From the NCBI GenBank assembly GCA_025345505.1, contig JANVCC010010406.1, positions 18,119,825 through 18,183,824 on the forward strand: DNA of 64,000 bases, given 5' to 3'. This DNA comes from Todiramphus chloris collaris. Its lineage: Eukaryota; Chordata; Aves; Coraciiformes; Alcedinidae. Of this stretch, positions 37,001 through 49,900 are shown in pieces; the stretch's first letter is position 1, and each line of letters starts with the position of its first letter. Made by a program: the position numbers and the translations under genes. The notes beneath the pieces were generated by a model. That model was not told where the DNA came from. It was given only the letters and a program-made list of their open reading frames with translations, and did no database searches.

Positions 37001-38324
37001 CCTTTCATATTTTATAGAAAATGGAAGTAACCTTCTATTCTCAATGTTTTTACACAAAGTATTCCATTTTATGAAATGCTCTTCATAGCCTGCCTAATGA
37101 ATAGAGGTTATAGCCTCTCCAGCAATGACCTGTGTTCAGAGAGATAACTTTAGTATTCATAGGACCAAATATTATCTCCTCCTTGTTTGAAAATTATCTG
37201 ATCCATTCTATTCATGTTCACATAGAGTTTAGTTTAAAATCTCGCTTTCTTCTGCCAAACTTTATGAGAGAAGCATTCTGACAGTTCACATTTATTGAAC
37301 TGATAGACATGGGAAGTACAACACAGAGGAGCTACGTCAACCAGATGGCTTTTATCCTAGGGTAGGAAAGACTGTGTCAGCTTTATATTGCTCTTTCTAT
37401 TGAAAGATCAGTGTAAAGCCTGTTATCTCTTACCACAGTTAGCATCCTTCCTAAAGTACAATCAGTCCTGTTACTTTTACTTGCAAAATGCTAACGTATT
37501 ATTTCTTGCTTCCCATTCCTCTGGTGGAGAGCATCACCCAGTTGAACTATAACTATGTGATCAAACTGTTCATGGTTACACCAGAATCTAAACTGCGTAT
37601 CAGTTCCTTGATATTTTGTCTTCTTTTATTGATTTACTTATTGAATTTCTTTTTAATTTTTTTTTCTATTTCCAAAGACTAAACATGAAATTTGTGCATA
37701 CTTGTATACAGATATTGTGAAAAAAACCTTCTGTTTATCTTCAGTCACTGTCTCATTCATGATCTTCCTTTCTTTTTTCAATTCATCCATTCCTCTCAAG
37801 ACCACACTTTGATCACCCTGAAGACCTTGCTTGGAGCATGAGACTTACAGTACAGGCAAACTGCTCCCAGGGAAGACACAGAGAGAATGAAGGGAGGAAG
37901 GAAATGTTCAAAGGAATAATCTCCAGATGAATTAAACAAAAAGATGAAGGAGGGAAATATCTAGGAAATGTCAAAAGTGAAAAAATGCGTATTCATCTTC
38001 AGAGACCTCTCAATCTGCCCAGAGTTTCCAGATTTGTGAAACTACAGAACTCAGGTTTGTGCATTAAATTCTGCAAGACATTTGCTTAACGGATTGCTCC
38101 ACATGAATTCTTTGTTGCTTACAGATGGACAAGATTTAAGGAAAAAAAACTAATGAACATGCACACATGAAACAAAGATAATAGAGAAACAGGAACAACA
38201 TACCACATTTTTGTGTGTTAAACATTTTCTTTAAAGCATATGGGAGTTAAACAGAATTAAGACAGGGTCATGGTTTCAATATATGTGTCTGGTTTTGGCT
38301 GCACAATACAGGAAGGAAATCCAC
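34001..38324. other. Unique AT-rich DNA, nothing recognised
   Basis: No gene, RNA or transposon was recognised over 4.3 kb. It holds a T17 run (34504-34520) and an AT-rich tract built on ATTAAATTA words (36890-36960). Open frames are 100 codons or shorter on both strands, without recognisable content. Confidence 0.6.
34504..34520. repeat. T17 homopolymer
   Basis: Seventeen T residues followed by aataaaag. No adjacent retroposon body was recognised. Confidence 0.9.
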
Positions 38325-38768
38325 AAAATGGCTGGAGGTGCAAGGAGGCCACCAAGGTGATGGGGCTACAGCCCTTGCCCTATGGGGAGACACTGCGGCG
38401 TGAGGGCTGGTTCAGCTGAGAGAAGGGATGACTCTGAGCACACCCAACAGTATTCCTGTCACTGATGCGAGATGGAGACACACACAGGCTTTTCACAGCA
38501 GTGCATGGTGGGAGGGTGAGAAGCAGCAGCAGAACCTATAAACATGGGAGGCTTAGGTTGGAAATAAGAAGAAGACTTTTCCTCATGAGGACAGCCCTGC
38601 AGTAGGGCTGGAGCCTGGTGATGTTGGGCTATCTCCTGCATTCGGAAAGTTTCACAACCTGGCTGGGTGCAGTCATGAGCAGCCCAGTCTGAGCCCACAG
38701 ATGAGCCTGCCTTGGGGGACCCACTGTCCCTTCCAGCCTCCCTGAACAAATATATCTGTGATTCATTA
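38325..38768 (+). mobile_element. Old CR1 LINE 3' fragment (CR1-F-like)
   Basis: A diverged CR1 3' end on the plus strand. Recognisable words follow the usual CR1 order: gcagtgcatggtgggagg, the gaaataagaagaagactttt block (the 'ataaggaagaacttctt' region of CR1), tcctcatgaggacagcc, the cacaacctggctgg block, and gtcccttccagcctccctga before a lost octamer tail (atctgtgattc, 38753-38763). The higher GC and stronger divergence suggest an older subfamily than the other copies. An open minus-strand frame of 122 codons here is antisense to the element and is not a gene. Confidence 0.8.
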
Positions 38769-39284
38769 CTGGAAAACACAATTGGGGTACCCGGATCTCT
38801 CCCAGATCCACGTTCCTTCCTTCCCACTCATCTCTCTACATGAGTGCTGAAAACAAAAACTGAATGAAGAAAAACATAGGAGGTTCCAATTAGTTATTCT
38901 TTTCTTAATGAGACTTAATTGGCAAGAAACAAATCACCTGGACTCATTTAAGCAAAAGCACAGTAGATAAATTAGTCAGCAAACATAGAAGTATAATTAA
39001 TTATCATCCTTGCAAAGATCTCACTTAGTAAACAAAACTTTCACAAGTTGTATGGCAAGGATCAGAAGTCTCCATTTTATAGAATGCAAAAAACTCTGAG
39101 CAGCTGACTATAGCAGGCAATAGGCACAGGGGTTTCTCCAAGCAGAGTATAATGCACAAAGGCAAGCTCTGTTTCTTCATTCATGCTGGGTTGTACAAGT
39201 TTATGAAAGAACTTCAAGGATCAGCACAAGCATTCAGTCACAAATTTATGATTTTAGAAACCTAAGCTTTTCCTCTCTTTTGTG

Positions 39285-39425
39285 TAGACACATGTATAGA
39301 GACATACATATATTTATCCATCCATGTATATACATATACACATATGTACACACATGTCTGTACTTATATTTATGTGTTTATACACATATATCTATATAAA
39401 TATACATACACATAGATACATATTT
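39285..39425. repeat. Cryptic ATACAT/TATACA simple repeat
   Basis: About 140 bp of interspersed acatatgta, tatacata and catccatgt words with alternating purine and pyrimidine. It is a degenerate microsatellite immediately upstream of a CR1 tail. Confidence 0.9.
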
Positions 39426-39483
39426 GTCTTTCCAGAAAGAGGTATGTAGTATCTTTCTAAAGAGACCTCTGAGATCACAGCAC

Positions 39484-40412
39484 CACAGAATCACAGAATG
39501 TTAGGGGTTGGAAGGGACCTCAAAAGATCATCTAGTTCAGCTCCCCTGCCAGAGCAGGACCACCTAGAGCAGGTCACATAGGAATACATCCAGGAGCATT
39601 TGAAAATCACCAGAGAAGGAGACTCCACAACCCCTCTGGGCAGCCCATTCCAGTGCTCTGTCACCCTCACAGTGAAAAAGTTTTTTCTCATGTTTCTGTG
39701 GAACCTCCTATATTCCAGCTTGCACCCATTGCCCCTTGTCCTGTCTTTGGCTGAGACTGAGAAGAGCCTGGTTCCATCATCCTGACACTTGCCCTCTACA
39801 TATTTATAAACATTAATGAGGTCACCCCTCAGTCTCCTCTTCTCCAAGCTAAAGAGACTCAGCTCCCTCAGCCTCTCCTCATAAGGGAGATGCTCCACTC
39901 CCTTCATCATCTTTGTGGCTCTGCACTGGACTCTCTCAAGCAGTTCCCTGTCCTTGAGCTGAGGGGCCCAGAACTGGACACAATATTCCAGATGCAGCCT
40001 CACCAGGGTAGAGTATAGGAGGAGAGAACCTCTCTTGACCTACTAACCACACCCCTTCTAATACACCCCAGGATGCCATTGGCCTTCTTGGTAATGAGGG
40101 CACATTGCTGGCTCATGGTCATCCTGCTGTCCACCAGGACCCCCAGTTCTCTTTCCCCTATGCTGCTTTCCAACAGGTCAGTCCCCAACCTATAATGTTA
40201 CTTGGGATTGTTCTTTCCCAGATGCAAGACTCTACACTTGCCCTTATTGTATTTCATTAAATTTCTCCCTGCCCAACTCTCCAGCCTGTTTGGGTCTCGC
40301 TGAATGGCAGCACAGCTTGCAGGTGTGGCAACCACTCCTCCTAGTTTTGTGTCATCAGCAAACTTGCTGACAGTGCACTCTGGTCCTTTGTTCAAGTTGT
40401 TCAGATCCACAT
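39484..40412 (-). mobile_element. CR1 LINE 3' fragment with 170-codon open stretch, antisense
   Basis: A 930-bp inverted CR1 3' end, with its tail (cacagaatcacagaatg) at 39484. On the minus strand it starts in the RT palm at about 40412, just before the catalytic box FADDTKLGG (about 40340-40366), which has both Asp residues intact. It continues through LHLGKNNP and [22 protein letters not shown]. Then comes an uninterrupted 171-codon stretch (39491-40003) from [12 protein letters not shown] to the ORF2 C-terminus ([23 protein letters not shown]). A frameshift near 40000-40020 separates the two halves. It is among the best preserved CR1 3' ends here. Confidence 0.95.
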
Positions 40413-43400
40413 AGAGTAGCTGCTGAACATCAGGAGGGTGAAGATGAATTTTTGCTGATTTGTGTTATTCCTGAACACTCGTGTGTCTATGGTTTCACAG
40501 GACAAGCTGGCTGATCAGAGTTGCAGGGCAGAGCAATACTCATATGCCATAAGTTCCTTCAGAAAATTCTTTGCTGCTGGGGACTAGGAAAGAATTGCAT
40601 AGGCATTGGCACACCCACCCTGAGTCACAGGGGGAGTTTCATGAATCCTCCAGTAAGCAGAGAGTTAAGCCAGTAATAAAATTGCTGTGCACGTTCTAAT
40701 TTAATGGGTTCACAAGGCATGTATATAAGTAACAGTAATACAACTGTTTCAGAGATGGAATAAATGAAAATCACAAATGTGAAGATGCTTGTCTTGCAGC
40801 AGTAGTTACTTAATTACTTAGAGAACACTGATTTTCTGCCTTTTCATCCTAGACGTATCACTATGTGATGCACATGAGACATTAACTTCTATAACACCTT
40901 TTTCTCCTCCTTATTTCACTGTACATGGTACTATGTGCACAAAAAAAAGGGTATGGCTGAAGCTAGCTTATGCCACTGCACCGTCAGGCAGGACAAAGGG
41001 TACTAAAAATATCTGATTAAAACTAGAACAGCCTTAAGCCTGCCACATATGAAAACAGAGACCTAACCATCAGCTAGTTGGATTACCCTTTGGCTGAAAT
41101 GTCTTAAACCCATTCTGCATCTTTCCATTCTAAAATGACTGTAGCATATTTTGTTACAGTTTAAGAGCTTAAGGTGCTATAAAGCCTCACAAGAGAAGCA
41201 ACTGTTCCCTTTTAATTTACTTAACATTTCATAATACATAAAAGAAGCAGATTGAAACCTCTGCTGGTCTCAGAACACATTTAGGGGATGTGTTGTTTTA
41301 CAGAGAGATACCTGGTGTGTAGCAGTCCTAGCCCAAAAGGATGGAGAAAAATACCTAGTTCCCTAGCTTTTTGATATTAATTTACACACAGTGTTACACA
41401 AAGGCATGATTTTTATAATTCTTTTTTTCATTTTTTCCCAGACTCATGGTTGCTAGTCAACACGTATGATTATTAGCCCACTCATATGCTCAAATGTGTT
41501 GGTGCTCACTTCTGAGTATTTGTATGCACACATATATGTGTCACTTTGGCCAGCCTAGAATGATCTTATCTGCATTTAGAAGGATATGGAAGCACACAGT
41601 CTGCAGAGTTACAAGCCCTGGTGAGTATCACACTGTGAAATGAAGAAGGGCCTTTTGCATTCGCAGGCGTGTGTGCCTATTCTCCTGACAGCCTGCCCAT
41701 CACCAGCAGAGGTTTCAGCTATTCACCAGCTCTGGGAACAACAATCTGTTACAAATATAAACCCAGAAATGTCTGAACCTTGGCAGTATTTTCATCTAGC
41801 AGTTGGCCACATTGGTTGTAAGAAAGATGGGGACTTTTAGTTTAATCTACTGATATAGCAAGTTTGTAGCAATAAGCTTGTCAAACACAATTACCTGCAG
41901 AGTGATTTCAGAAAGGTCCAGAACAATTGCTAGGAGCCTGAAATAGCAAAGTGAGTTCTAGGCAAAGATGACTGTCCGCTGGGCAGAAGGAGAAAAAAAA
42001 AAAAGCGGATTAAATCCAAATTTTTATTTATTTCCAGCTTAATACATAGTCCTGTTCAAGTTTCTGTTGCTTCAGATTTGCATATGTGTAAGCAGGTAAC
42101 AAATTACTTCTGTGAGCCAAAGGCTTTATTAGTGCTGCAAATTAAAAAAGAAAAAAAAAAGGGGGGGCAAATACAGCATAAGTACTGCAGTATCAAAAAA
42201 AGTCAAATCATTGTAGTTTTTAGAGATGCCACCACCTCATGTGAAGGATATGCCACTTCAAAGAACTGTATCAAGATCACTCAGTGACTCATTCATCTAG
42301 TATTCACAAGCATCTTTTTTAGTTACTAGTGCTTACTACTTTGCTCACTAGTTGGAGATTTGAAGCTTTTTTGGAATAGTACTACTGCTTTGCACTCCTA
42401 AATTCAGATGTTTCTGGGACTAAATCTTTGAGAAGCAGATGACTAAGGTAACAATGACAATGATAAAACAATACTTTTAGTTCACTACATGTAAAAACCT
42501 GTTTGTCTAAGAAAGAAACAGATATAAATTCACATAGGGCATGGAGGGTGAGGTCAAGGTCTGCTTGTTGACATGGAAGTAAGCATTAAGTGGGAGGCAT
42601 GATACAGAATATAGTCCCAACAAGGAGCTGCGGTTTTGTAGGTTCATTAAACTTTTTTGAGTCTTTCTTGTAATTTTGCAAGTTTATCACAGGCCCTGAG
42701 GCTAGAGTCTCTCACACACGAAAAGAGCTGTACTGAGGGAAGATACTGTCTCTGTATATATTGTCATGATTGATTTTGATGACTGTACACAACAGTACAC
42801 AGTTCCTGACTTGTCTTTCATAGAACTGAATTAAGAACAAAGTCATGAAGGACAGTATGGCAACCAGTGAACAGCATGCAATTTTAGTTGATATTTCTAT
42901 AATTTAGAGGCAACTGTGGAAGTTGCTACCTTAGTTAATACTTTTTTCAGTGGCACAATTTGGCATGTCAGGGCAATGGTTGAGGACTGCACTTTTTAGC
43001 TCTACCAGATGCAAGTGCTTGCATACTTTGTCAGCTTTGCCAATATTAACTACAAATCTTGAAATCTGCAATGATTCTTGAAGCTGCTACTGCCTTAAAC
43101 TTGAAAGAATTTTAAAGTTCATTAGCATCTCTGTGACTATTGGAATTAACTGTACAGATTGTGTGTCAGTCACATCGTGGGACATTTGGAGGTGAAGACT
43201 TTTAGCAGATTGGGAATAACTCCTCCCACCCTTGACCCTTTGGGGCAGAAAATACCAAGGAAATGCATTTGTACCTTAGCGGTATTTTATCAGCTCTAAG
43301 TATAAGTCACTCCACCAAAAATCACAGGTTATTGATGCTAAAATGGAGTTGTTTCAACACAAAGAAAATTTTTTGCCTTGACATCCAGTCTGAAGGCAAA

Positions 43401-46400
43401 GTTTTTGGAAGCCCTCAATTCTGAACTCCTCCACCTAGAAATGTAAGACTATAGTTTGTATTTCACAGAGATTAACAAAGAATGGCTTTTTTTTAATGTA
43501 TGCCAACTAGAGCTAGTATTATATAGCATCACTGAATTCTTACTACAAGATGAGAACTTCGCTGAATTTCACCTACAGCAAAGAAATGAGCTTACTGTTA
43601 AATAGAATATGTGGATCCCCTTCTTGTACCAGGGTAGATTACTGAGTATAATCTCACTAGCAGAGAAACAAATGAGAAGATGAGTGAAAAATAAATGTCT
43701 GTTTCCCTGAAACTTTGGGCAACACTGTTTAAACATCCATAAAAAGCAAGTTAGCTATAGAAAGTTTACTAGGCAAATAGGACTGAGAGAAATTTCCTGG
43801 GTCATTGAACTTCTCCTGTTACAGAATCTCTTTTATTCTCAAACCATACTTATTCCTCTTATATCACCATAGCTATTGCAGCAACGTTTTCTCTGACTTT
43901 GCTTTGAAGGAATTTCTTCCTTTGTCTGTAGGAGTTCTGACAGTTTCTTGATGTGCGTCAGAGGCAGTGGCTCTTACATACTTTTTCCAGTTGTTGATGA
44001 CCTACATCATGATGGCTTCAGCGGTGAAGAGGTGAAGAGGTGAAGTTGAGACCAGTCACTTCAGTGCCCAGACAAGCACAAAGATGTTTGAAATGAGTGA
44101 ATAGGAAGCAACTGTAAACTGCCATCAATGATCACTGTTGCTTCTTTATGGTAGACTTTGCAGGCCCACTGCAAGTGTAAGCATAATTGTACTGCATGAG
44201 AAATAGGTTGGCAGCTTTACTGTGGACTGAACAGTGAGATTATACTTTCTGAATCAGCAGAAGCTCTGGGAAATCAGACTTGAGAAGTTTTGACAAACTA
44301 CCGTATTCAAGCTCCCATTGCTGTTACCTAACCTGTATCTCTTCTATAGATAAAAAAGCTATATGTGACATCAGCTGTGCAAACATACATTTTTCCTTAA
44401 TCAAAGGAGTTGCTGCCAGTAGTGTGTAAGACCCTATTTTCTTTCACAATCAGTTGTGTTCCAAAACCTCTTCTATGTCCTCTACATTATATAATAAAAT
44501 TAACATGTGAAAAAAGGCATCAGTTTTCTTTACCTGTGAGCTCTTTAGATTGTCCCTTTGCTATTTGCTAAGCAAAGAGACATGTGGAGTCATTCCTAGT
44601 ATTTAGGAAAACAATGTCCAGTTCATTCACATGTATGTATACAATAACAATATGCTCTTGCTGTTGTACAGAGAAAAAGGATAAGATAATTACATCCTGT
44701 CTAGCAAGTTGATAAAAAAAATTAGTCTAAAAAATAAGATCATGTCTGTGATAAAATGAGAAGAGCCCTGGAATAAGCCATCAGATACCTGAACTGAGGA
44801 CACTTGATACAACGGAATCAATACTGTCTTTGTTGTTTTCATCTTTCTTCTTGCTACCTGTATGAACAGAAGCCTTTTCTCTAGAGGGGTGGTGATGGCT
44901 ATAGTAGTTGAATTCTCTGAAATTTCTTTGATTGTATTTAATAAAGGAATCTCTTTATAATTTTGACTCTTGAGGAGAGGGCAGAAGTTATAAAACTGCA
45001 ATTTCTCTGTGAATATCAAGCCTCTCCTTTAAGAGGAGAATAATAATACTTCCTTTTCTCCACAGACAATTAGGTATTAGAATAATAGGGCTGTTATTAA
45101 TTATCTGGATTAGGTAAGAAATTGACAAGTCCACATATAAAGCAGGAAGAAAGAAGTATGTTTTAAGACAAAATGCCTTTCTCTTTCCACGCATAAGGGG
45201 AAGGGGCTGGGTCTGTCGAATTTCACAGTGTAATCCAAAACTCAGTTTGTCCATAACAATTATCAAAGAAGGAGCTACTACTCAGGCAGGAGAAGTCTAG
45301 ACAAATAGGGACAATACAAGTGAAATGCAGAAGTACTCTGACAGAAAATGTGACAAATCCTGCTGATGAACAGAAAATGTGTCAAATCCTGCTGCTGAAC
45401 TGCCAGAGTATATCACTGCTGATGCTGCTGCGTACACTGAGAAGCAGGTGGGGTACCACACTCCAGCCTAATTCTGGTGCCAGCGCCAGGGCAGTGTTCT
45501 CAAATAGCATCTCACATACACCTCTTGTGGTGCTGAGCCTGAAATACAGTGTCTGTATCAAACTGATTGGAAGAAATACCTGCCGTTCTTGCTGAAGCTG
45601 TGCAGGCTACACACACAGTCCAAGCCAATGGTCTCCGTGAAATGGTAAGAAACTGTGTGGTGCCACTGACAGTGTGCCTGACCTGTTCTTCTCTCCTTGA
45701 TAAAGGGAAGGTCTCGTCAGTATGTTTGAGAATGGCGGCAAGGTCCAAAAGTAACTTCATTTATACACATAGTAATAGGCTCAAAGATAAGAGCATAAAT
45801 TTGAAGAAAATTGGGTTTTGTTCACATCAAGTGACTAAGTATAGTCAGCACCCTGTTTTTCATAGTTTCAATGTTTCACTTCTTCATCTCTTTCCAGTCT
45901 CTACTGTATCCAGCCACACAGTCCACCCTTCCCTCATTTTTGTAGTAGAGGATGTTTGCAGCAAAACAGAACATGGCACTCTGGGCTTCTGGGTCCCATT
46001 CTGCTTCATCAGAGCTATGGTACCATTCTTTCTCAAGGCACAGCATCCTGAAACTCTGCATCTTGGACATATGTATTGGTGCAGTATGTTTCATTTAATA
46101 GTAGGAGGTGGGTTTAATTTTCTTTACGACATTGTCACCAGTATAATTATACTGTTTGAATCAGATTTACTGATGAATTATGTCACTTAAAGATCAGCAT
46201 TTCACCAGCTTTGATTTAGGATGGATGTAGTCTGGGTTTGATGAAGTGCAACATAAAATCCTCAGATTTTTCCTTCAAGACTATTTTACTTTTGAAATTG
46301 TTACTTATTTTTGTTTGCTTTACTAAGTTAGATGCTCGGTTTGTTTTTTTTTTTGCCTATGAATTTAGGCTTCAAAGAAAGATCTCTTTCTCTTTCCTTA

Positions 46401-46858
46401 ATTGATTGAACCATTGAGACAACTGTAAGTGTAAATCTAGCTAAGAAAAGAGTTAGCAAAGAGAGTGGGACACAGCCACTTGTTAACCATGGAGCAAAAT
46501 TTAGAAAATAAGAATTATAACAGCGGATCAGAAAAATAAAAAGATGAACATAATATTAATTTTCAAGATAATCCTCTCCCTGTGTCTAAATATAGTTTCA
46601 TTGAATTATAATGTACCTAAACTGTGAGATAATAATATAAAGAAACTTTTTGTAACTGAAGGCTCACTGCTCATCTTAATCCTGCTTACTGCTCATTCCG
46701 TTACTGAACACGGCAAGCTCAGTAAGCTGTGAATATTTGTCAAATGATATCCTTTAGGAATGAGTTCCATCAGTTAATCACATAGCATGTCTAACATTAT
46801 TTGTGTGTATGGATGCATCCCGTCTAACTGAGAGCCACTTTAGTTCTGTATAATAGCA
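40413..46858. other. Unique DNA, with a GC-richer patch at 45.3-45.75 kb
   Basis: No transposon or RNA gene was recognised over 6.4 kb. A10/G7 runs lie at 42151-42167. The segment 45300-45750 is visibly richer in GC, contains a 29-bp tandem duplication, and is open on both strands. A plus-strand frame of 207 codons from 45567 to 46190 is the longest in the window, but it begins at TTG, has no domain I recognise, and extends into AT-rich DNA. I do not call it a gene. A decayed processed pseudogene or ancient repeat is possible. Confidence 0.5.
45341..45398. repeat. 29-bp tandem duplication
   Basis: Two head-to-tail copies of a 29-bp unit beginning acagaaaatgtg (45341 and 45370), differing at only two or three positions. 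It is a recent local duplication. Confidence 0.9.
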
Positions 46859-46912
46859 TGAAGTAGAATGGTTCAACTGGAAAGGACCTAAAATGATCTA
46901 GTCCAGTTGCCA
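46859..46912 (-). mobile_element. CR1 LINE 3' tip, antisense
   Basis: About 54 bp matching only the terminal CR1 3' UTR: gtagaatggttcaactgg, then aaaggacctaaaatgatcta and gtccagt, inverted. Very short 5'-truncated CR1 insertions are common in birds. The identification is reasonable but rests on little sequence. Confidence 0.7.
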
Positions 46913-49900
46913 GTGAGCATTAAGACAACTGTATTATTTACAACTTGTAACATTTATATTTCTGTTATATACCTTCACACTCATCTGCCTGCCAACCTAA
47001 GTAATCCTACTCCTTTTAATCTCTTAACTGACATAGTCTCCTGCTGCTCTGTAATGTGGGCTATGGGGACAGAGGGAGAGCAGCAGCCAGTGCCTTTCTG
47101 ACCAAAGAAGCTCTTGCTTTCCTCCCTGCAGACTTAGATACTTAGAGGGTTAGGGGAAAAAATGGGAAATCCTCCTTAGCACCAGTCACAAGATGATTAT
47201 GAAGAGCTCTGGCTGTAAGTTAGTACTAAGAGATAATACCAACAGGACTAAAGAGGACTTTTGGTGCGCATAACACCAGAACAACAGGTTTCACTAAAAA
47301 TATAATTTTAAAAGACATGAAAAGTTGCGAACTTGGAAGTGTTTCTCGTAAAACTACAACCTATCTGGAATAGTGTGTGTGACTGCATGTGTTCAGCTAC
47401 CCATTCTCACCAGGATCTGTTTTAAGTAGTCAAAAGAAGGAGAGCTTCTAATCTTATTCTAAGCACAAATAAGTAAATAGGCTTCATTACCAAGTTTTTA
47501 AAGCAGGGATAAAGGTTGGTTATTATGACTACCAACTTGGTGGGCTGGGAGTTTGTTTTTGCTGGACCCAGTATCAGCAAGTGGTAATGAAGATCAGACA
47601 AATAATTTTACCACGTTTTTATAAAACATTTGTATAACCAACACAATATTGTGCTAGTTTTGGTCACTGCAAATCTAGGAAATCATCTCAAGCAATAAAG
47701 GAATGCACTAGCCACACTTCCATCTCCCCCCCACCCCGATTCATGCTTGAAGACAATTTCTGCTCTGGGAGAAGCACAAACAACTTCCCTTAAAAGTGAG
47801 AGTATATTTTACGACTGTGGCAAAAGGCAGAAAGTTTCAGACCAATAATGGCAGGCGATAGAGCAAATTAATATCCTATTTTAATTAGTTTTTCAGCACT
47901 TAAGCAGTCAACATCATTATACCATTTACTACTTACATACATGATAACACATTCAACTTTCATGCAGATGCTGTATGGGATGACAGAGCAGATTCTGACT
48001 TTTTCCTACTAGGTAGCATAGAGTGCTGTTGCAATGCCTTTGAAAACTATAGAAATGTGTTTGTTTCCAGGGAGGACCTGAAAGTACTTATTTACCTTAA
48101 AGTCACTGTATTACTGCTACTATTCCTACTACAGTAGGAAGCCACCTATTCTTAAAATTTTATGGTTATGTTCTTGACTAAGCATGCAACATCACCAACA
48201 AATCTAGTCTAGTAACCAGTATATGGTACAGAGCTTTTTCAGCCTCTCATTTTCAGTTTAAATTCCTTTGTCACTTATTTAATATCTCTATATACTGAAA
48301 AACCACAAGTCTGGATTGGAAATGGTTCATCACTTATTGCTGAAGGAAGCCAAAGCTCACAAGACTCTTGCTGGGCTGGTCAGTATCTCTAACATTACAG
48401 AAATAACTTCTCACATTCTATCCTCCTATTGTTCAGAGAGACTGCTTACTTGAACACTAAACAGTTGCCTTCATAAATTTTCCTATTGAGATGACCACAG
48501 GATTTTGTGTTGAATGTGAACATTATTCTTTCATTTAAGGCATTTCAAAGAAGCTAAGACATGGAGCCCATGTCTTTCCTCCAGCCTGTGTCAGACATAA
48601 TGAAACAGAAAAAAAAATTCAAAAGTGTTCAGGATGTCCTCTTGGCCAAAAATTGCTGCACGTTAGGTTCTGTTCTGCTTAGCTTGGGGCTCTATCTGAA
48701 CATTCCCCACCCTTTCTTCATCATTTAGCTATCAAAAAAACCCACTTTTAACATATTTGTTCCCGTATCTGTTAATCTTTATCCTGTAAACCTGTGGTTT
48801 AAATTGGCCTTGTATGCCTTTCCCTGACCTCTGAGTAGTGTAGAATCTTTTGAGAGGACGTTAAATCCTAATTTTCTCTTATGGTGTCTTGGTTGGTGAA
48901 GCTACACTCCTACAATTTCACTCAGTATAAACTTTTTGGTTTTTTTATTTCAATGCATCTTACCTCCAAGGAACAAGCTGTGTCAGAATAAAAATAAGAA
49001 ACTCTGTAACAGTAAATACCACTTAAAAAAACAAGGTTTGCCAAATACTTTCTTTTATTTATATTATAAACACTTAATGGTAATTTCACAGTATTACGGA
49101 AAACTTCTTATTTTTCATTAGTCCTGATGAGCTGGAAATGGAGAGCAAACTGCCTTTGCCTTTGAAACATATGCTGCTACTCACCTGGTTGTTAGTTCAT
49201 GTTTCAGATTAGGGAGAGAATAAATTCCTGAAGTAGTCCTGAAAAACATTCTTCCCTACAGGAAATCTTTCACTCCCTGTTTGGTGAGGGCAAAATGGCT
49301 TGTAAGCAGTTCAAAGGGTTCTATTGTATTAAGGTTTCAAGTTTCTTGAAAAATGGAATTCCTGAAGTCTGTTATGTGAAGTACTAATATAGTTTTAAAG
49401 TACTCTTTCTCACATATACCTCAACTCTGTACAACAGGGGACATTGAAAGAATGTACAATGCCATGCAACGTGACCAAAAAGCATTATTCAGGTTTATAT
49501 AAATGTAGAAATATGGCTATTCATGAATCTTTAATAAAAGTAATGCAGACAAAGACTACCTTGTTCCCTTACCCAAACATTTCTAAAGACAAAAAAATTT
49601 ACTTTCTATAAAAACGTTCCTCAGTGCAGTGCCTACATAGACTACTCAGCAGACAGCTCAGTAAGTCCATTTCTTAAGAATATATTAGTAGTTAGAATAA
49701 AAGTGACATTAAACTAAAGAGACTCAGACATTTCTGAGAAAATTTTACAGAAGTTATCATAAAATTTCTTTCCAGATAGTCAACAAAAATGATATGAAAT
49801 GACACTTAAAATGATGGTAGCTTGACTGACCAAAAGGCCAGCTCATTCAGTTAAACTGCAGGCAGGACAAATCCTATTCATTTAGCCTGCTTCAAACTTC

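Noticed and set aside
38459..38827. 122-codon minus-strand open frame
   Set aside because: It lies antisense over an old CR1 3' fragment and runs past its end. No recognisable protein.
39285..39425. CRISPR-like or satellite array
   Set aside because: The words are short, overlapping and irregular, without constant repeats and unique spacers. It is a degenerate microsatellite.
45567..46190. 207-codon open frame, plus strand, longest in the window
   Set aside because: No ATG at its start (TTG), no recognisable domain, overlaps open frames on the other strand, and crosses from GC-richer into AT-rich DNA. Reported as an observation only.
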